DNA of 38,220 nucleotides from Priapulus caudatus (lineage: Eukaryota; Priapulida; Priapulimorpha; Priapulimorphida; Priapulidae). The position numbers and the translations under genes are program-made. Location of the stretch: assembly GCF_000485595.1 (NCBI RefSeq), contig NW_014577312.1, positions 108,269-146,488 on the forward strand, written 5' to 3'. Below the pieces are notes generated by a model. That model was not told the origin of the DNA. It was given only the letters and a program-made list of their open reading frames with translations, and searched no databases. Below, piece by piece: positions 9,094-19,706 of this stretch. The first letter of the stretch is position 1, and every line of letters begins with the position of its first letter.

Positions 9094-10667
9094 TCACCTG
9101 CGTGCAGCCTATCTCATTCTCTAATGTACGCTTTATAGAAGAAATTAAAGAATGTAATTTTACTGTAAGATAACGTCAACACCATGCGTTCAAGTTATGT
9201 GTGTTTAGTAGTTACATTTTTAATTGTAGAGATGTTAGACATAAATTTATTAATATATAAATTATAATCGAATAAATATTTGGAAAAGGAATATTTATCT
9301 GTGTGAATGCAGTGGTTCTATAGATAACGTTAATACACGACATGTAACAGCGTTCATAGCAGTAATAGTGATTCTAGCATTTTGAACTATAAATTGAATG
9401 ACATGAACCTTTCACTGGTTTTACCCCTATAGAAACAATTGAATTGGCTAAATTACTATCTGAATAGGTAGGAATGTTAACGCTGACCACTCCTTAATTG
9501 TAGACGCGTGCTGTGAGGTTCTGTAGTGATCTGCATATGCCATTAAGGCAGCTCGCAAACTAGCTGTATACTAGCTGAGCTCTGACCTTGTTTCTTTCAT
9601 ATTTAAAAAAGCTCGTCTTTATGTGCCTTAGCAGATTAGCTAAGTGCCGTCTCTGTCCTTCCGTGTGAAGCACGTGACTTAGGCTCAGCCCCATGCTATG
9701 TCCGCTGTGGCCCCATTCACATAAAGAATCAGAAAGTTGGACCCCTGCTGTAGATTTCTTGTGAATGAGGAAGTGTTTGCAAACGAGGCCACTGAGGCAA
9801 GAACTTGACAAGGGTTCGTTTTGTCGATTTTCATCCACTATATAATGAGTTTCTGGGTTGATCACAAACGGATTCGACGCGATTTCGCTGTTGCTTCTAA
9901 AGGCGCACGCGGCTGCTTATCTGTCCTCATAATCCCTTATAAGTTATAGCAACCTTCATTGTTGCTGTTTGTGCCTTACGCGAAACCCAGTCAAAGATTG
10001 CATAGCGGATTTGATCCCCTCCCGGTTCAGCTGTGGCTCAGGGTGTTGTATACATGCGGTAGTCAGAATGCTTAGCATTCGGTTCTTATCTGGGTAGTGT
10101 ACGTACAGGATGTCTCAGACTCGTCTTTCCTTTTAAGCAGGTTGCTGCTATTGCACAGTTTATTGAAGCAGATTTTTATACTCTGAATATGCAAATTGCA
10201 ATATGTCTGTGTGATGACACGTCACCTGTCTGTATCCAGCTGTCAATTGCCTGAATAGCGGCTCCATATTTCAAAAGAACCCCGTGTATTGGTGCAATGC
10301 CGATCCGTTAGTCGAATCATATGAGAAATTCAGTGGCAGCCGCTTTGTTAATCTTTCACGTTGCGGTAAATCAAGATAAACACGTAATTGTGGCAGTCGT
10401 GTTTAGCAATGACAGGATCATGAACTTTGCTGTAGTACATATTTGCTAATCTGCGATTAGTGAGCCTTTGGCCAACATCGCGATTTCTTGTGTACCAGCG
10501 GAAGAGCTATTATCATTTGAGATAAGTGGCCGCATTAAGTGCCTATCACATCCAATGATCCGCAAGTGAAATATGTGCGTGTTATATATTAAAAGTAAAC
10601 TGCCAAACCTGACTAGCATATAAACTGTCTACATTGCTTTTCACATGGTGGAGCATATATATAATAG

Positions 10668-10812
10668 TAATAATAGGTATTACTAGCTATTATTAGGTAT
10701 TATCAAGAGTAGATAATAACACATTATGTTATTAATATATTAATACACATTGTGTTATTATCTACTCTTGGTATTATTAATAGCTACTAATATGTATTAT
10801 TAGCTCTTGATA
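10668..10812. repeat. AT-rich long palindrome (hairpin), copy 1
   Basis: The inverted repeat has arms carrying TCAAGAGTAGATAATAACAC and its complement GTGTTATTATCTACTCTTG (to 10770). It extends outward through GGTATTACTAGCTATTATTA and TAATAGCTACTAATATG. The centre is ATTAATATATTAAT. Probably a hairpin MITE. The matching copy is at 18492-18650. Confidence 0.75.
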
Positions 10813-11492
10813 TAATATATCTGTTATTCCCTCTACTGCTGCATAGACAGACTTACACAGCGCCTTCACTGCTGTGTCACTCAATGGCCATGCCGCTCTG
10901 GTAATATCTATTTATCTAAGGAACCGTGATTTAGTTTGGCAACAAATGTGAACAGCGGTGAACAGCAGTGAGTAGGTGCCACTATAGGGTCGAGTAGCCT
11001 GTGGGACACTGGTGTGGACGTTTGTGTTTGATATCGTTGGTGACCTGAAATAAGTCGCTTCTGCTTAAACAGAAGTAGCCTCAATGACCCTATATATGAC
11101 AGCCACATTATCACCACTATCGCCACTATTTGTACCATCCGTGTTACCTGTATCTATCGCACCGATACTTGTGAAGTGAATCATTTACTTGTCGGGCGGT
11201 ATCTCTCGTAAAGGCGTCGTAACGGTGTGGTTACAGTGATAAGGTCACAGTAAACGTTGTATTGCTATATAGGTGTAAGTTGCAAACAACAAACAAATAA
11301 CGTAAAGTTTAAAAGATAATTTGTAGGTCATCATACACAAGGTTGTTGTTTATTAGTAAGTGAGAAATTTGTTTAGACGGGGTCATAACAAGAAGCTATG
11401 TTGCAAAGATAGACTGACTATTCTTCTCTGCACTTTGAAGTTAGCAGACCATAGAAAAACGGTCGCTGATTCTGCGTGTACCCTTGCCGTAC

Positions 11493-11591
11493 AGTTTTGG
11501 CAAGCAGCTATGGCGGATTCAGGGTATACAGCATCTAATTTTAGGAACCAAAATCGTACCCTAGCCGCTATAGTTGCTTACTGTCCTAGGT
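11493..11591 (+). other. Candidate exon: acceptor, 32-codon frame starting inside with MADSGYTAS, donor
   Basis: A pyrimidine-containing acceptor (CCCTTGCCGTACAG) precedes TTTTGGCAAGCAGCTATGG, and the open frame FWQAAMADSGYTASNFRNQN runs to a strong donor CCTAG|GTAAGG at about 11591. ATGGCGG inside could be a translation start, making this a first exon. About 150 bp here are identical in the second copy (to about 19412), while the surroundings differ by indels. I recognise no family, so this remains a weak exon prediction. Confidence 0.25.
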
Positions 11592-11671
11592 AAGGTTGGT
11601 ACGTAGGTGCAATTATAGCTAGAATGCTAGCATGAACGTATGTGTAATGCTATTCCATACATGGACTAACG

Positions 11672-11776
11672 CTCCATTAGAGTGTTCCAACTTTGATATG
11701 ATTAATGATTGAATCTAACCCTAACCCTAACCTTAACCTAAATGACATTAAACCACAAACTAATATATGACCATGA

Positions 11777-11813
<37 letters not shown>

Positions 11814-11875
11814 TATATACATATATGTTATTATGACCATAAATGTCATTAAAGTTGGGAACACTCCTAATGGAG
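11672..11875. mobile_element. Hairpin MITE with internal CCCTAA and (AT)n, copy 1
   Basis: Terminal inverted repeats start CTCCATTAGGAGTGTTCCCA (one base missing in the left arm here) and are about 25 bp long: left 11672-11695, right 11851-11875. The interior has CCCTAACCCTAACC at about 11719-11735, TATGACCATGACCATAT and an (AT)n tract at about 11780-11815. The telomere-like hexamers are too few to be a telomere. The copy is at 19495-19706, and a deleted relative at about 36524-36556. Confidence 0.8.
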
Positions 11876-14835
11876 TATCACCCCTACAGGAGTTCGAACT
11901 GCTATACGGTAACACGACCTATCGGTATATCAGAGTATAGAAGCCGAGTAGAATAGACCACCTACGCAGGTAACGCAAGCTGCGCGTGACAAATATCTGG
12001 GATTGCAGGAAGCATTCCTCTGTATTAGCCTTTTAGAGGCGACGAGGAATTTCTGCTAATTACTCGGAAAGAATCAAACCGCGAAACATCCGGCACCTAT
12101 CCCAGTTATATACCCTCACAATGCAGTAGGGGAAAAAAAATTGACGGAATAACGACGATAGAGACCGCCATTTGTTCATTTGGTTTGCGAAGGCAGGATA
12201 TAAAAGCAAATATTAGTACACTATAATTGCCCGTTCGGCTCGCTGCATTTTGTATGCGTTTATGGTTGTACTGCTCGCATCTTGTACGTGGAAGGTGCTG
12301 CAAAATAGCGATAGAGCGAGCTTGCGAGAGAGATTCCACTGCTGTAGACGGCAGTGTGTATGGAGCAGTGTTTCTACTGACGGTTAGCGCATCTCTGTCA
12401 GCTAGTATAGTGATAATCCGGGAGTCCCTCACCTGCGTACACCTGGGGCGTCTGTGCGCGGCGTTTGTCGCCCGTCTACGTCCCCGTTTCTCCCCGGCTG
12501 GAGGAATTCATCCCTAATCTCCCCTCTACACATTTTTTTCTCGAAAGTAACTTCTTTCGCAGCTGAGTGGTGGTGGGGGTGGGGTGGGTGGACGCTTCTA
12601 TAGCTGCGAATGCGCATTTTGTCACTATTCAGCGTGGCTACGCACGCGTGTTCGCTGAAAAGAACATTAAAGTCGTTGTCGTTCGCGAAAAAAATGTGCG
12701 TATCATAGCTTTTCGGATTACCGAGTGCACCGTTCATCCCCGCCCTCTCGGGTTACCTTCATGGTTAACACTTAAATGGTGTTTGTGTCCGTTTTAAATG
12801 TATTTTGTGCAATCTGCGTTGAAGTTTATCCCGTAAAATACGTTTTCCCCACATAACCAAGGAATTTGATGAGTCATGTGCAATGATTGCATATAGTACG
12901 TATTGTTGGCTTCTATATAGCTAGTAATGATCAGAAATGTGGCGCTGTGATCAATTTGCGCGCTCGAATTCACGACTTCTTTTGAACTTTCCTATTAGTA
13001 ATGTTTTGAAAAAGTCGCGATGGTAAGGTAAATTGTTAAACGAATATGTTTTCGTTCCTTTTCGTTACGTGTCTGAAAGTCACACGAATCAACACTAAAA
13101 TACACCAACAATTATTAAGTGATGCTTGTTAAATTACATGTATACGCTGTAGAATAGTCGTTTGTTCGTACACGCGCGCGCGGCCATGGCGTTTCCTCGG
13201 GGAGGATGAACGTTCTAAAAAACCCTGTTCATTGCCGTGACCGTGCGTGAAGTTTCGCAAACGGTCTACACAGTCTGATGTAAAAATAGCCCTTAAACTT
13301 GCAGGGAACTATACTTGTCCGGCATATGGATTGTACCCGCTTATATTATTGTAACACGTATACGCGCCTAAAACCTTTCAACATCTGTTTGCAGCTAATC
13401 GGACTCACACGCACCCCCTCTTCCTAGCATACGTGTGTTCATTGTGCGTATTTAGCGAGAATCTAAATGCTCATGTTGGTCGGGTTTGAGGGGGCGAGCA
13501 AGTAAAAATTCGCAAAAGCGCTAATACATCTGCAGGCAGTGAATAATGTGGGACAGGAAAGAGTGTGGGAAACCGGCGACCTGTAAAACTGGCGATCAAC
13601 CGAGTCCTGTTTTAGAGCTTGATTAATCTAGAACGCGTCTGAGCTCGCCGCATCTCAACACGACTGGCGTAACGACACCGCGCTGCAGCGACGCGGTGGA
13701 AAGAAAACACGCTTCTCCACGCCCTGTCCTCGACACTGTGAGGGCTTGCAGGACGGAAAGAGTGATTTCTCTTCAAGATAGTTCAAATATACCTCTTAGC
13801 CACGCTAAAATCGACGTCGCGTTTGAAAACCGCCGTTTAGTGTCTGCATACCGTACTTATGGTGCTTATCTCAGCAAATGACCGGCTGTATCGCCTGTAG
13901 ATACTGTCTTAGCAGCACATTCAGGCTATGCCAACTAAAATATTGATTCCAGGGATAGTGTGACAGTTTGGAGATGTACATGTAGCTAAGCGTGCAGAGT
14001 ACAGCTGTTGAACTGATACTTGTTACGTCGTTTCCCGGTGACGGAATAAAAAGCGAACGCGGCTATTCGTGTAATCTCTAGATTAAAGCCGAAGACAGAC
14101 GCGCTAAGAAGAGCGTATTGCGTATCGAGGGAGTCACGTTAGCAAGAGCGGTACCGTACAAGCGTAGATATATCTATTTTAGCAGACTGCCAATTGCAGG
14201 TGATGCTGTCAGACTTTCTAAAGAGTAGTGACTAAATTAAGCCAGATTGTCTAGTTGATGTTCTTATCAGCGAGACTTGAAATATGGATTTTCACAACAT
14301 GTGAACTATAGGAGGCGCCAATGAGCTTAGCTTAGGGCATTGTTTGTAATGCTGTTTGCTTCTGTTCATCCCAGATAATCTATGTAGGAGCCCGCCTACG
14401 TGTGTGGGAACTTGTTTTTCGGGACGCGTAAAGCGCAGCCTCCATCGGGCGTGGCATGCGTTTTCTTGCTACGTAACCTAAATCATAATCGTAAGAGATT
14501 AGCATTAATGATTTTACTCAATTTTCGTGGCAAGTATACGATATATATCATAGGTGAGATGATGAGCAAATTCTTCTTTCACAGCCTTGGATATATATGC
14601 ATGCGTGTAATTCTGTTTTGTTTTTTTTTTGCTGACGCCTATCATTTTGATATCGGTGTTCTTATTGACACTGCTTGCATATTTGCCTCCATGCCGGCTA
14701 CCGTGGCCGATTGAATCGCGCACGAAAGCGGGTTTTCTTCAAAAGATAGTTAACTGATCAATCGCGATTGTTGCTAAGATGTGTTGCTAAGATGCTGCTT
14801 GTTGCTAATTGTCGATTGTGCTTGCTTGTTAAGTC

Positions 14836-15030
14836 CGCGGCGCACACGTAAGTTATTTTTACTACTCAAGTAAAATAACGCATGCGTCATTTTACTCACG
14901 TGTGCGGCGAATTTTCGTTGAGTAATTTGACGCATGCGTCATTTTACTCACGTGTGCGGCGAATTTTCGTTGAGTAATTTGACTCATGCGTCATTTTACT
15001 TGAGTAAAATAACTCACGTGTGCGCCGGGC
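14836..15030. mobile_element. Palindromic MITE-like element with CACGTG and GCATGC motifs, copy 1
   Basis: The ends are inverted: left CGGCGCACACGTAAGTTATT, right (reversed) CCGGCGCACACGTGAGTTAT, each continuing into ACTCAAGTAAAAT and ACGCATGCG. Inside, a 53-bp segment (14881-14933) carrying CATTTTACTCACGTGTGCGG is repeated at 14934-14986. CACGTG, GCATGC and TTACTTGAGTAA-type palindromes recur. The copy is at 22546-22733. Confidence 0.78.
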
Positions 15031-15563
15031 ATAAGATGTGTTGGCGTTTATGGAAAATTTGGTAGTTGATTTCTCAGCAGTTGTCAGTTTTTGTCGCCAA
15101 TCTCACGAGGCCCGTGAATATATTCGATTAAAGGCGCCGGAGCTACTGTGATACGTACGTAGCTACAGCATGGCTGGGTGCCACTGATCTCTCCACTGAC
15201 CCCCAGGACCCTATTTCCAAACCAGTTTGCCTGCATGCGCATCCTCGATTATGTATGTTGAAAGCTGTGTCCACCTTTTGCACCTTCTTTCATTCTTGGC
15301 CACCACTCAAGCATGCATCAATTACTTTTCTATGGCGTGCGTGTTCTGTGCACGGGGACACGCTTGTCTGTCGGCTCTGCAGCAACGTAGCAGACCCGAG
15401 GGACCAGACTGGTCTGGTCAGGCCGACGATACTGGGCCTCTTACACAAAGTTTATAAATACGCGTTTCCCCCACGCGAGGGAGAGATAACATCATAACGG
15501 ACGCGTTTCGCATTTCGTCGACTCGTATTTGTTCTCGCCTTCTCTTCTTCGTTTACTCATCTT

Positions 15564-15643
15564 CGCGCATGCAGATATATCCGCATGCAGATATAGGCGC
15601 GTGCAGATATAGGCGCGTGCAGTTATAGGCGCGTGCAGGTATC
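15564..15643. repeat. 16-bp tandem repeat, about five units
   Basis: The unit is GCGCGTGCAGATATAG, with GCAGATAT/GCAGTTAT/GCAGGTAT at 15571, 15587, 15603, 15619 and 15635. It directly precedes the TG-rich tract. The corresponding part of the second copy is too degraded to count units. Confidence 0.8.
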
Positions 15644-15654
15644 TTAGCTGGCGT

Positions 15655-15895
15655 CGGTGTGTGTACGCGCGTGTGCGTGCGTGTGTGCGTTCGTGTGTGC
15701 GTTTCGTGTGTGCGTGCTGTGTGTGCGGTGTGTGCGTGCGTTGTGCTGCGTGCGTGGGCTGTGTGTCGAGCGTGGTGTGTGTGTGCTGTGTGTGTGGTGT
15801 GTGTGCGTCTGTGTGTGTGTGCGTGTGTGTGTGCTGTCGTGCGTGCGGCGTTGCGTGGTGCGTGCGTGCGTGTCGTGTGTGCGTGGCCTGGTGCG
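15655..15895. repeat. Degenerate TG/TGCG microsatellite
   Basis: About 240 bp of alternating TG with CG and short interruptions. The cysteine/valine-rich and histidine/threonine-rich open frames across it are artefacts of the dinucleotide repeat. Confidence 0.95.
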
Positions 15896-16182
15896 CATGT
15901 GAACCGCGAGGTTATTCAGTCGATATGTTAACACTTCGTTAGTACGCTCCATTCCCCCGCAGTCTCTGTTTAACCAAACAGACACAAATTCAGTTCTGGA
16001 CTTTGAGCAAGCATATTAACACTCCCGATCTTCAACTGCCCGACAACCCACCCCGGCCGACCCATGCACCATCACTTTCCGCGGACCCGTCGTGGAGCGA
16101 GCCCAAGCGGCATCGACGTACATGTCTAGTCAATTAGTACGCTGATGGTATTTCGTCGGTATACGGACCCGTAATTGATTCC

Positions 16183-16207
16183 NNNNNNNNNNNNNNNNNN
16201 NNNNNNN
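16183..16207. other. Assembly gap of 25 N
   Basis: A run of exactly 25 N bases. The sequence right of it restarts at the equivalent of position 8395, not at the continuation of the left side. Confidence 1.
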
Positions 16208-18491
16208 TGTCACGTTATTCTAATGATCACCAGGACACGTTCTCGCTGTGTGCACTGTAGAATGTTAGTACCCTGTCAGTTTTATGTGTCAGATGGATAA
16301 TAGACCAGAGTAGGACATAGGACATAGTAGGAAATAGGTGGGAGTAGTTACTAGTCAGGCGTATGCATTGGCTAAGCTATAATATTATTGTTGCCAGTTT
16401 GCCTTACTTGTTTCGTAATGCTGTCTTAATTGGCCGCACAGTAATTGTGCATTCAAATATATATGAATTGCGCTGACATTGTAAGTGAGAAGGTAGTGAG
16501 TTAATTGGTTGTGTGTTTTCTAATCATCAGGCCTGTATTTGTGTATATCCGTTTTTCAAGTAGTACTTTGGTTACTAGACCATGTCAGTGCTATTCGTCT
16601 TGATTAATTCCGGCCATATATGCACGCATAGGCGATTATGTGTAGCTACTATGTTTGCTAGCACTCAATCATCACATTTGCCTACTACACGGCTCTGTGG
16701 CCTAGCTACCCAGCGATTTGCGTGCTGCCGGAAATTGATACAGGGATGTGGTCATCCCTCACGGCCCAGGCTTTCAGGCAGCGGGCAATCTAGGCTGCAG
16801 TTTTTGGACACATTAGAGATGAGTAAAACCTGTTTCTCTGCTGGAATGTCAGCCAGGTGGGGGTGGGGGGGGGGGTATATTGCCAAGCATCTAATGCTAG
16901 ATTAATCACGCTGCGTGCAGCCTATCTCATCTCTAATGTACGCTTTATAAGAAATTAAAGAATGTAATTTTACTGTAAGATAACGTCAAACACCATGCGT
17001 TCAAGTTATGTGTGTTTAGTAGTTACATTTTAATTGTAGAGATTTTAGATATAGATTTATTAATATATAAATTATAATCGAATAAATATTTGGAAAAGGA
17101 ATATTTCTATCAGCGTGAATGCAGTGGTTTATAGATAACGTTAATACACGACATGTAGCAGCTTTCACTAGCAGTAATAGTGATTCTAGCATTTTGACTA
17201 TAAATTGAATGACATAACCTTTCACATGGTTTTACCCTTATAGAAACAATTTGAATTTGCTAAATTACTATCTGAATAGGTAGGAATGTTAACGCTGACC
17301 ACTCGCTTAATTGTAGACGCGTGCTGTGAGGTCTGTAGTGATCTGCATTTGCCATTAAGGCAGCTGCAAACTAGCTGTATACTTAGCTGAGCTTCTGACC
17401 TTGTTTCTTTCATATTTAAAAAAGCTCGTCTTTATGTGCCTTAGCAGATTAGCTAAGTGCCGTCTCTGTCCTTCCGTGTGAAGCACGTGACTTAGGCTCA
17501 GCCCCATGCTATGTCCGCTGTGGCCGCATTCACATAAAGAATCAGAAAGTTGGACCCCTGCTGTAGATTTCTTGTGAATGAGGAAGTGTTTGCAAACGAG
17601 GCCACTGAGGCAAGAAACTTGACAGGGTTTGTTTTGTCGATTTTCATCCACTATATAAATGAGTTTCTGGGTTGATCACAAACGGATTCGACGCGATGTT
17701 CGCTGTTGCTTCTAAAGGCGCACGCGGCTGCTTATTGTCGCTCATAATACCCTTATAAGTTATAGCAAGCTTCATTGTTGCTGTTTGTGCCTTACGGCGA
17801 AATCCAGTCAAAGATTGCATAGCGGATTGATCCCCTCCAGTTCAGCTGTGGCTCAGGGTGTTGTATACATGCGGCAGTCAGAATGGTTAGCATTCGGTTC
17901 TGGGTAGTGTACGTACATGATGTCTCAGACTCTTCTTTCTTTGAAGCGGGTTGCCGCCATTGCACAGTTTTAATTGAAGCAGATTTTTATACTCTGAATA
18001 TGCAAATTGCAATATGTCTTGTGTGATGACGCGGCACCTGTCTGTATACAGCTGTCAAATTGTCTGAATAGGGCTCCATATTTCAAAAGATCCGCCGTGT
18101 ATTGTGCGATGCCGATCCGTTAGTCGAATCATATGAGATATTCAGTGACAGCCGCTTTGTTAATCTTTCACGTTGCGGTAAATCAAGATAAACACGTAAT
18201 TGTGGGCAGTCGTGTTTAGAGCGAATGCTATCGAGCATCATGAACTTGGCTGTAGTACATATTTGCTAATCTGCGATTAGTGAGGCCTTGGCCAACATCG
18301 CGATTTCTTGTGTACCAAGCGGAAGAGCTATTTATAATATTTGAGATAAGTGCGCCGCATTAAGTGCCTATCACATCCAATGATCCGCAAGTGAAATATG
18401 TGCGTTTATATATTAAAAGTAAACTGCCAACCTGACTAGCATATAAACTGTCTACATTGCTTTTCACATGGTGGAGCCATATATATAAATA

Positions 18492-18650
18492 GTAATAATA
18501 GTATTACTAGCTATTATTAGGTATTATCAAGAGTAGATAATAACACATTATGTTATTAATATATTAATACACATTGTGTTATTATCTACTACCTTGGTAT
18601 TATTAATAGCTACATGAACTAAATAATGTATTATTAGCTCTTGATATATA
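18492..18650. repeat. AT-rich long palindrome, copy 2
   Basis: Same hairpin as at 10668-10812, with small indels (TCTACTACCTTGG in place of TCTACTCTTGG) and a short insertion near 18612. Confidence 0.7.
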
Positions 18651-19494
18651 TTATTTTATTCCGCTCTATCTGCTGCATAGACAGACTTACACAGCGCCTT
18701 CACTGCTGTGTCACCCATGGCACATGCCGCTCTGGTAATATCTATTTATCTAAGAACCGTGATTTAGTTTGGCAAAATGTGACGCTGAACAGCAGTGAGT
18801 AGTGTCCACTATAGGGTCGAGTCGCCTGTGAGACACTGGTGTGGACGTTTGTGTTTGCTATCGTTGGTGACCTGAAATAAGTCGCTTCTGCTTAAAAACA
18901 GAAGTACCTCATGACCTATATATGACAGCCACATTATCCACCACTATCGGCCACTATTTGTACCTATCCGTGTTACCTGTATCTATCGCACGGATACTTG
19001 TGAGTGAATCATTTATCTTGTCGGCGTATCTCTCGTAAAGGCGTCGTTAACGGTGTGGTTACAGTGATAAGGTCACAGTAAACGTTGTATTGCTATATAG
19101 GTGTAAGTCTGCAAACAACAAACAAATAACGTAAAGTTTAAAAGATAATTTGTAGGTCATCATACACAAGGTGTTGTTTATTAGTAATGAAGAATTTGTT
19201 TAGACGGTCATAACAAGAAGCTATGTTGCAAAGATAGACTGACTATTTTCTCTGCACTTTGAAGTTAGCAGACCATAGAAAAAACGGTCGCTGATTCTGC
19301 GTGTACCCTTGCCGTACAGTTTTGGCAAGCAGCTATGGCGGATTCAGGGTATACAGCATCTAATTTTAGGAACCAAAATCGTACCCTAGCCGCTATAGTT
19401 GCTTACTGTCCTAGGTAAGGTTGGTACGTAGGTGCAACTAGCTAGAATGCTAGCATGAACGTATGTGTAATGCTATTCCATACATGGACTAACG

Positions 19495-19606
19495 CTCCAT
19501 TAGGAGTGTTCCCAACTTTGATATGATTAATGATTGATAATCCTAACCCTAACCCTAACCTTAACCTAAATGACATTAAACCACAAACTAATATATGACC
19601 ATGACC

Positions 19607-19656
<50 letters not shown>

Positions 19657-19706
19657 TGTTATTATGACCATTAATGACATTAAAGTTGGGAACACTCCTA
19701 ATGGAG
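19495..19706. mobile_element. Hairpin MITE with internal CCCTAA and (AT)n, copy 2
   Basis: Same element as at 11672-11875. Here the left arm reads CTCCATTAGGAGTGTTCCCA in full, so the two terminal repeats match over about 25 bp. Confidence 0.8.

Larger units (their letters stand above)
8395..16182. repeat. Copy 1 of a ~7.8-kb duplicated sequence, left of the N gap
   Basis: This stretch matches 16208 to about 24100 base for base in order, apart from frequent single-base indels and some substitutions. Landmarks: TGTCACGTTATTCTAATGAT at 8395 and 16208; the palindrome at 10668 and 18492; the CTCCATTAGG element at 11672 and 19495; the GAATTC-containing block near 12500 and 20330; the CACGTG element at 14839 and 22546. 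The last 280 bases (15896-16182) are a degraded match to about 23890-24110 and 34080-34290. No ORF keeps its frame between copies over a long span. No gene is supported here except the weak exon candidate at 11493-11591. Confidence 0.9.

Noticed and set aside
9560-9865. Minus-strand 101-codon frame kept in copy 2 (17355-17651)
   Set aside because: Sequence between the copies is nearly identical because they are probably the same locus, so frame retention is not independent evidence; no family recognised.
11719-11735. Telomere (CCCTAA)n
   Set aside because: Only about three hexamers, located inside a MITE and repeated at the same place in the second copy.
12227-12797. Overlapping frames near the GC-rich block, both strands
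   Set aside because: The equivalent region at 20086-20656 has shifted frames and no recognisable domain; a donor-like CGCAG|GTGAGG on the minus strand at about 12430 is not enough for an exon call.
15655-15985. Cysteine/valine-rich and histidine/threonine-rich proteins
   Set aside because: All frames simply translate a degenerate TG/CA microsatellite.
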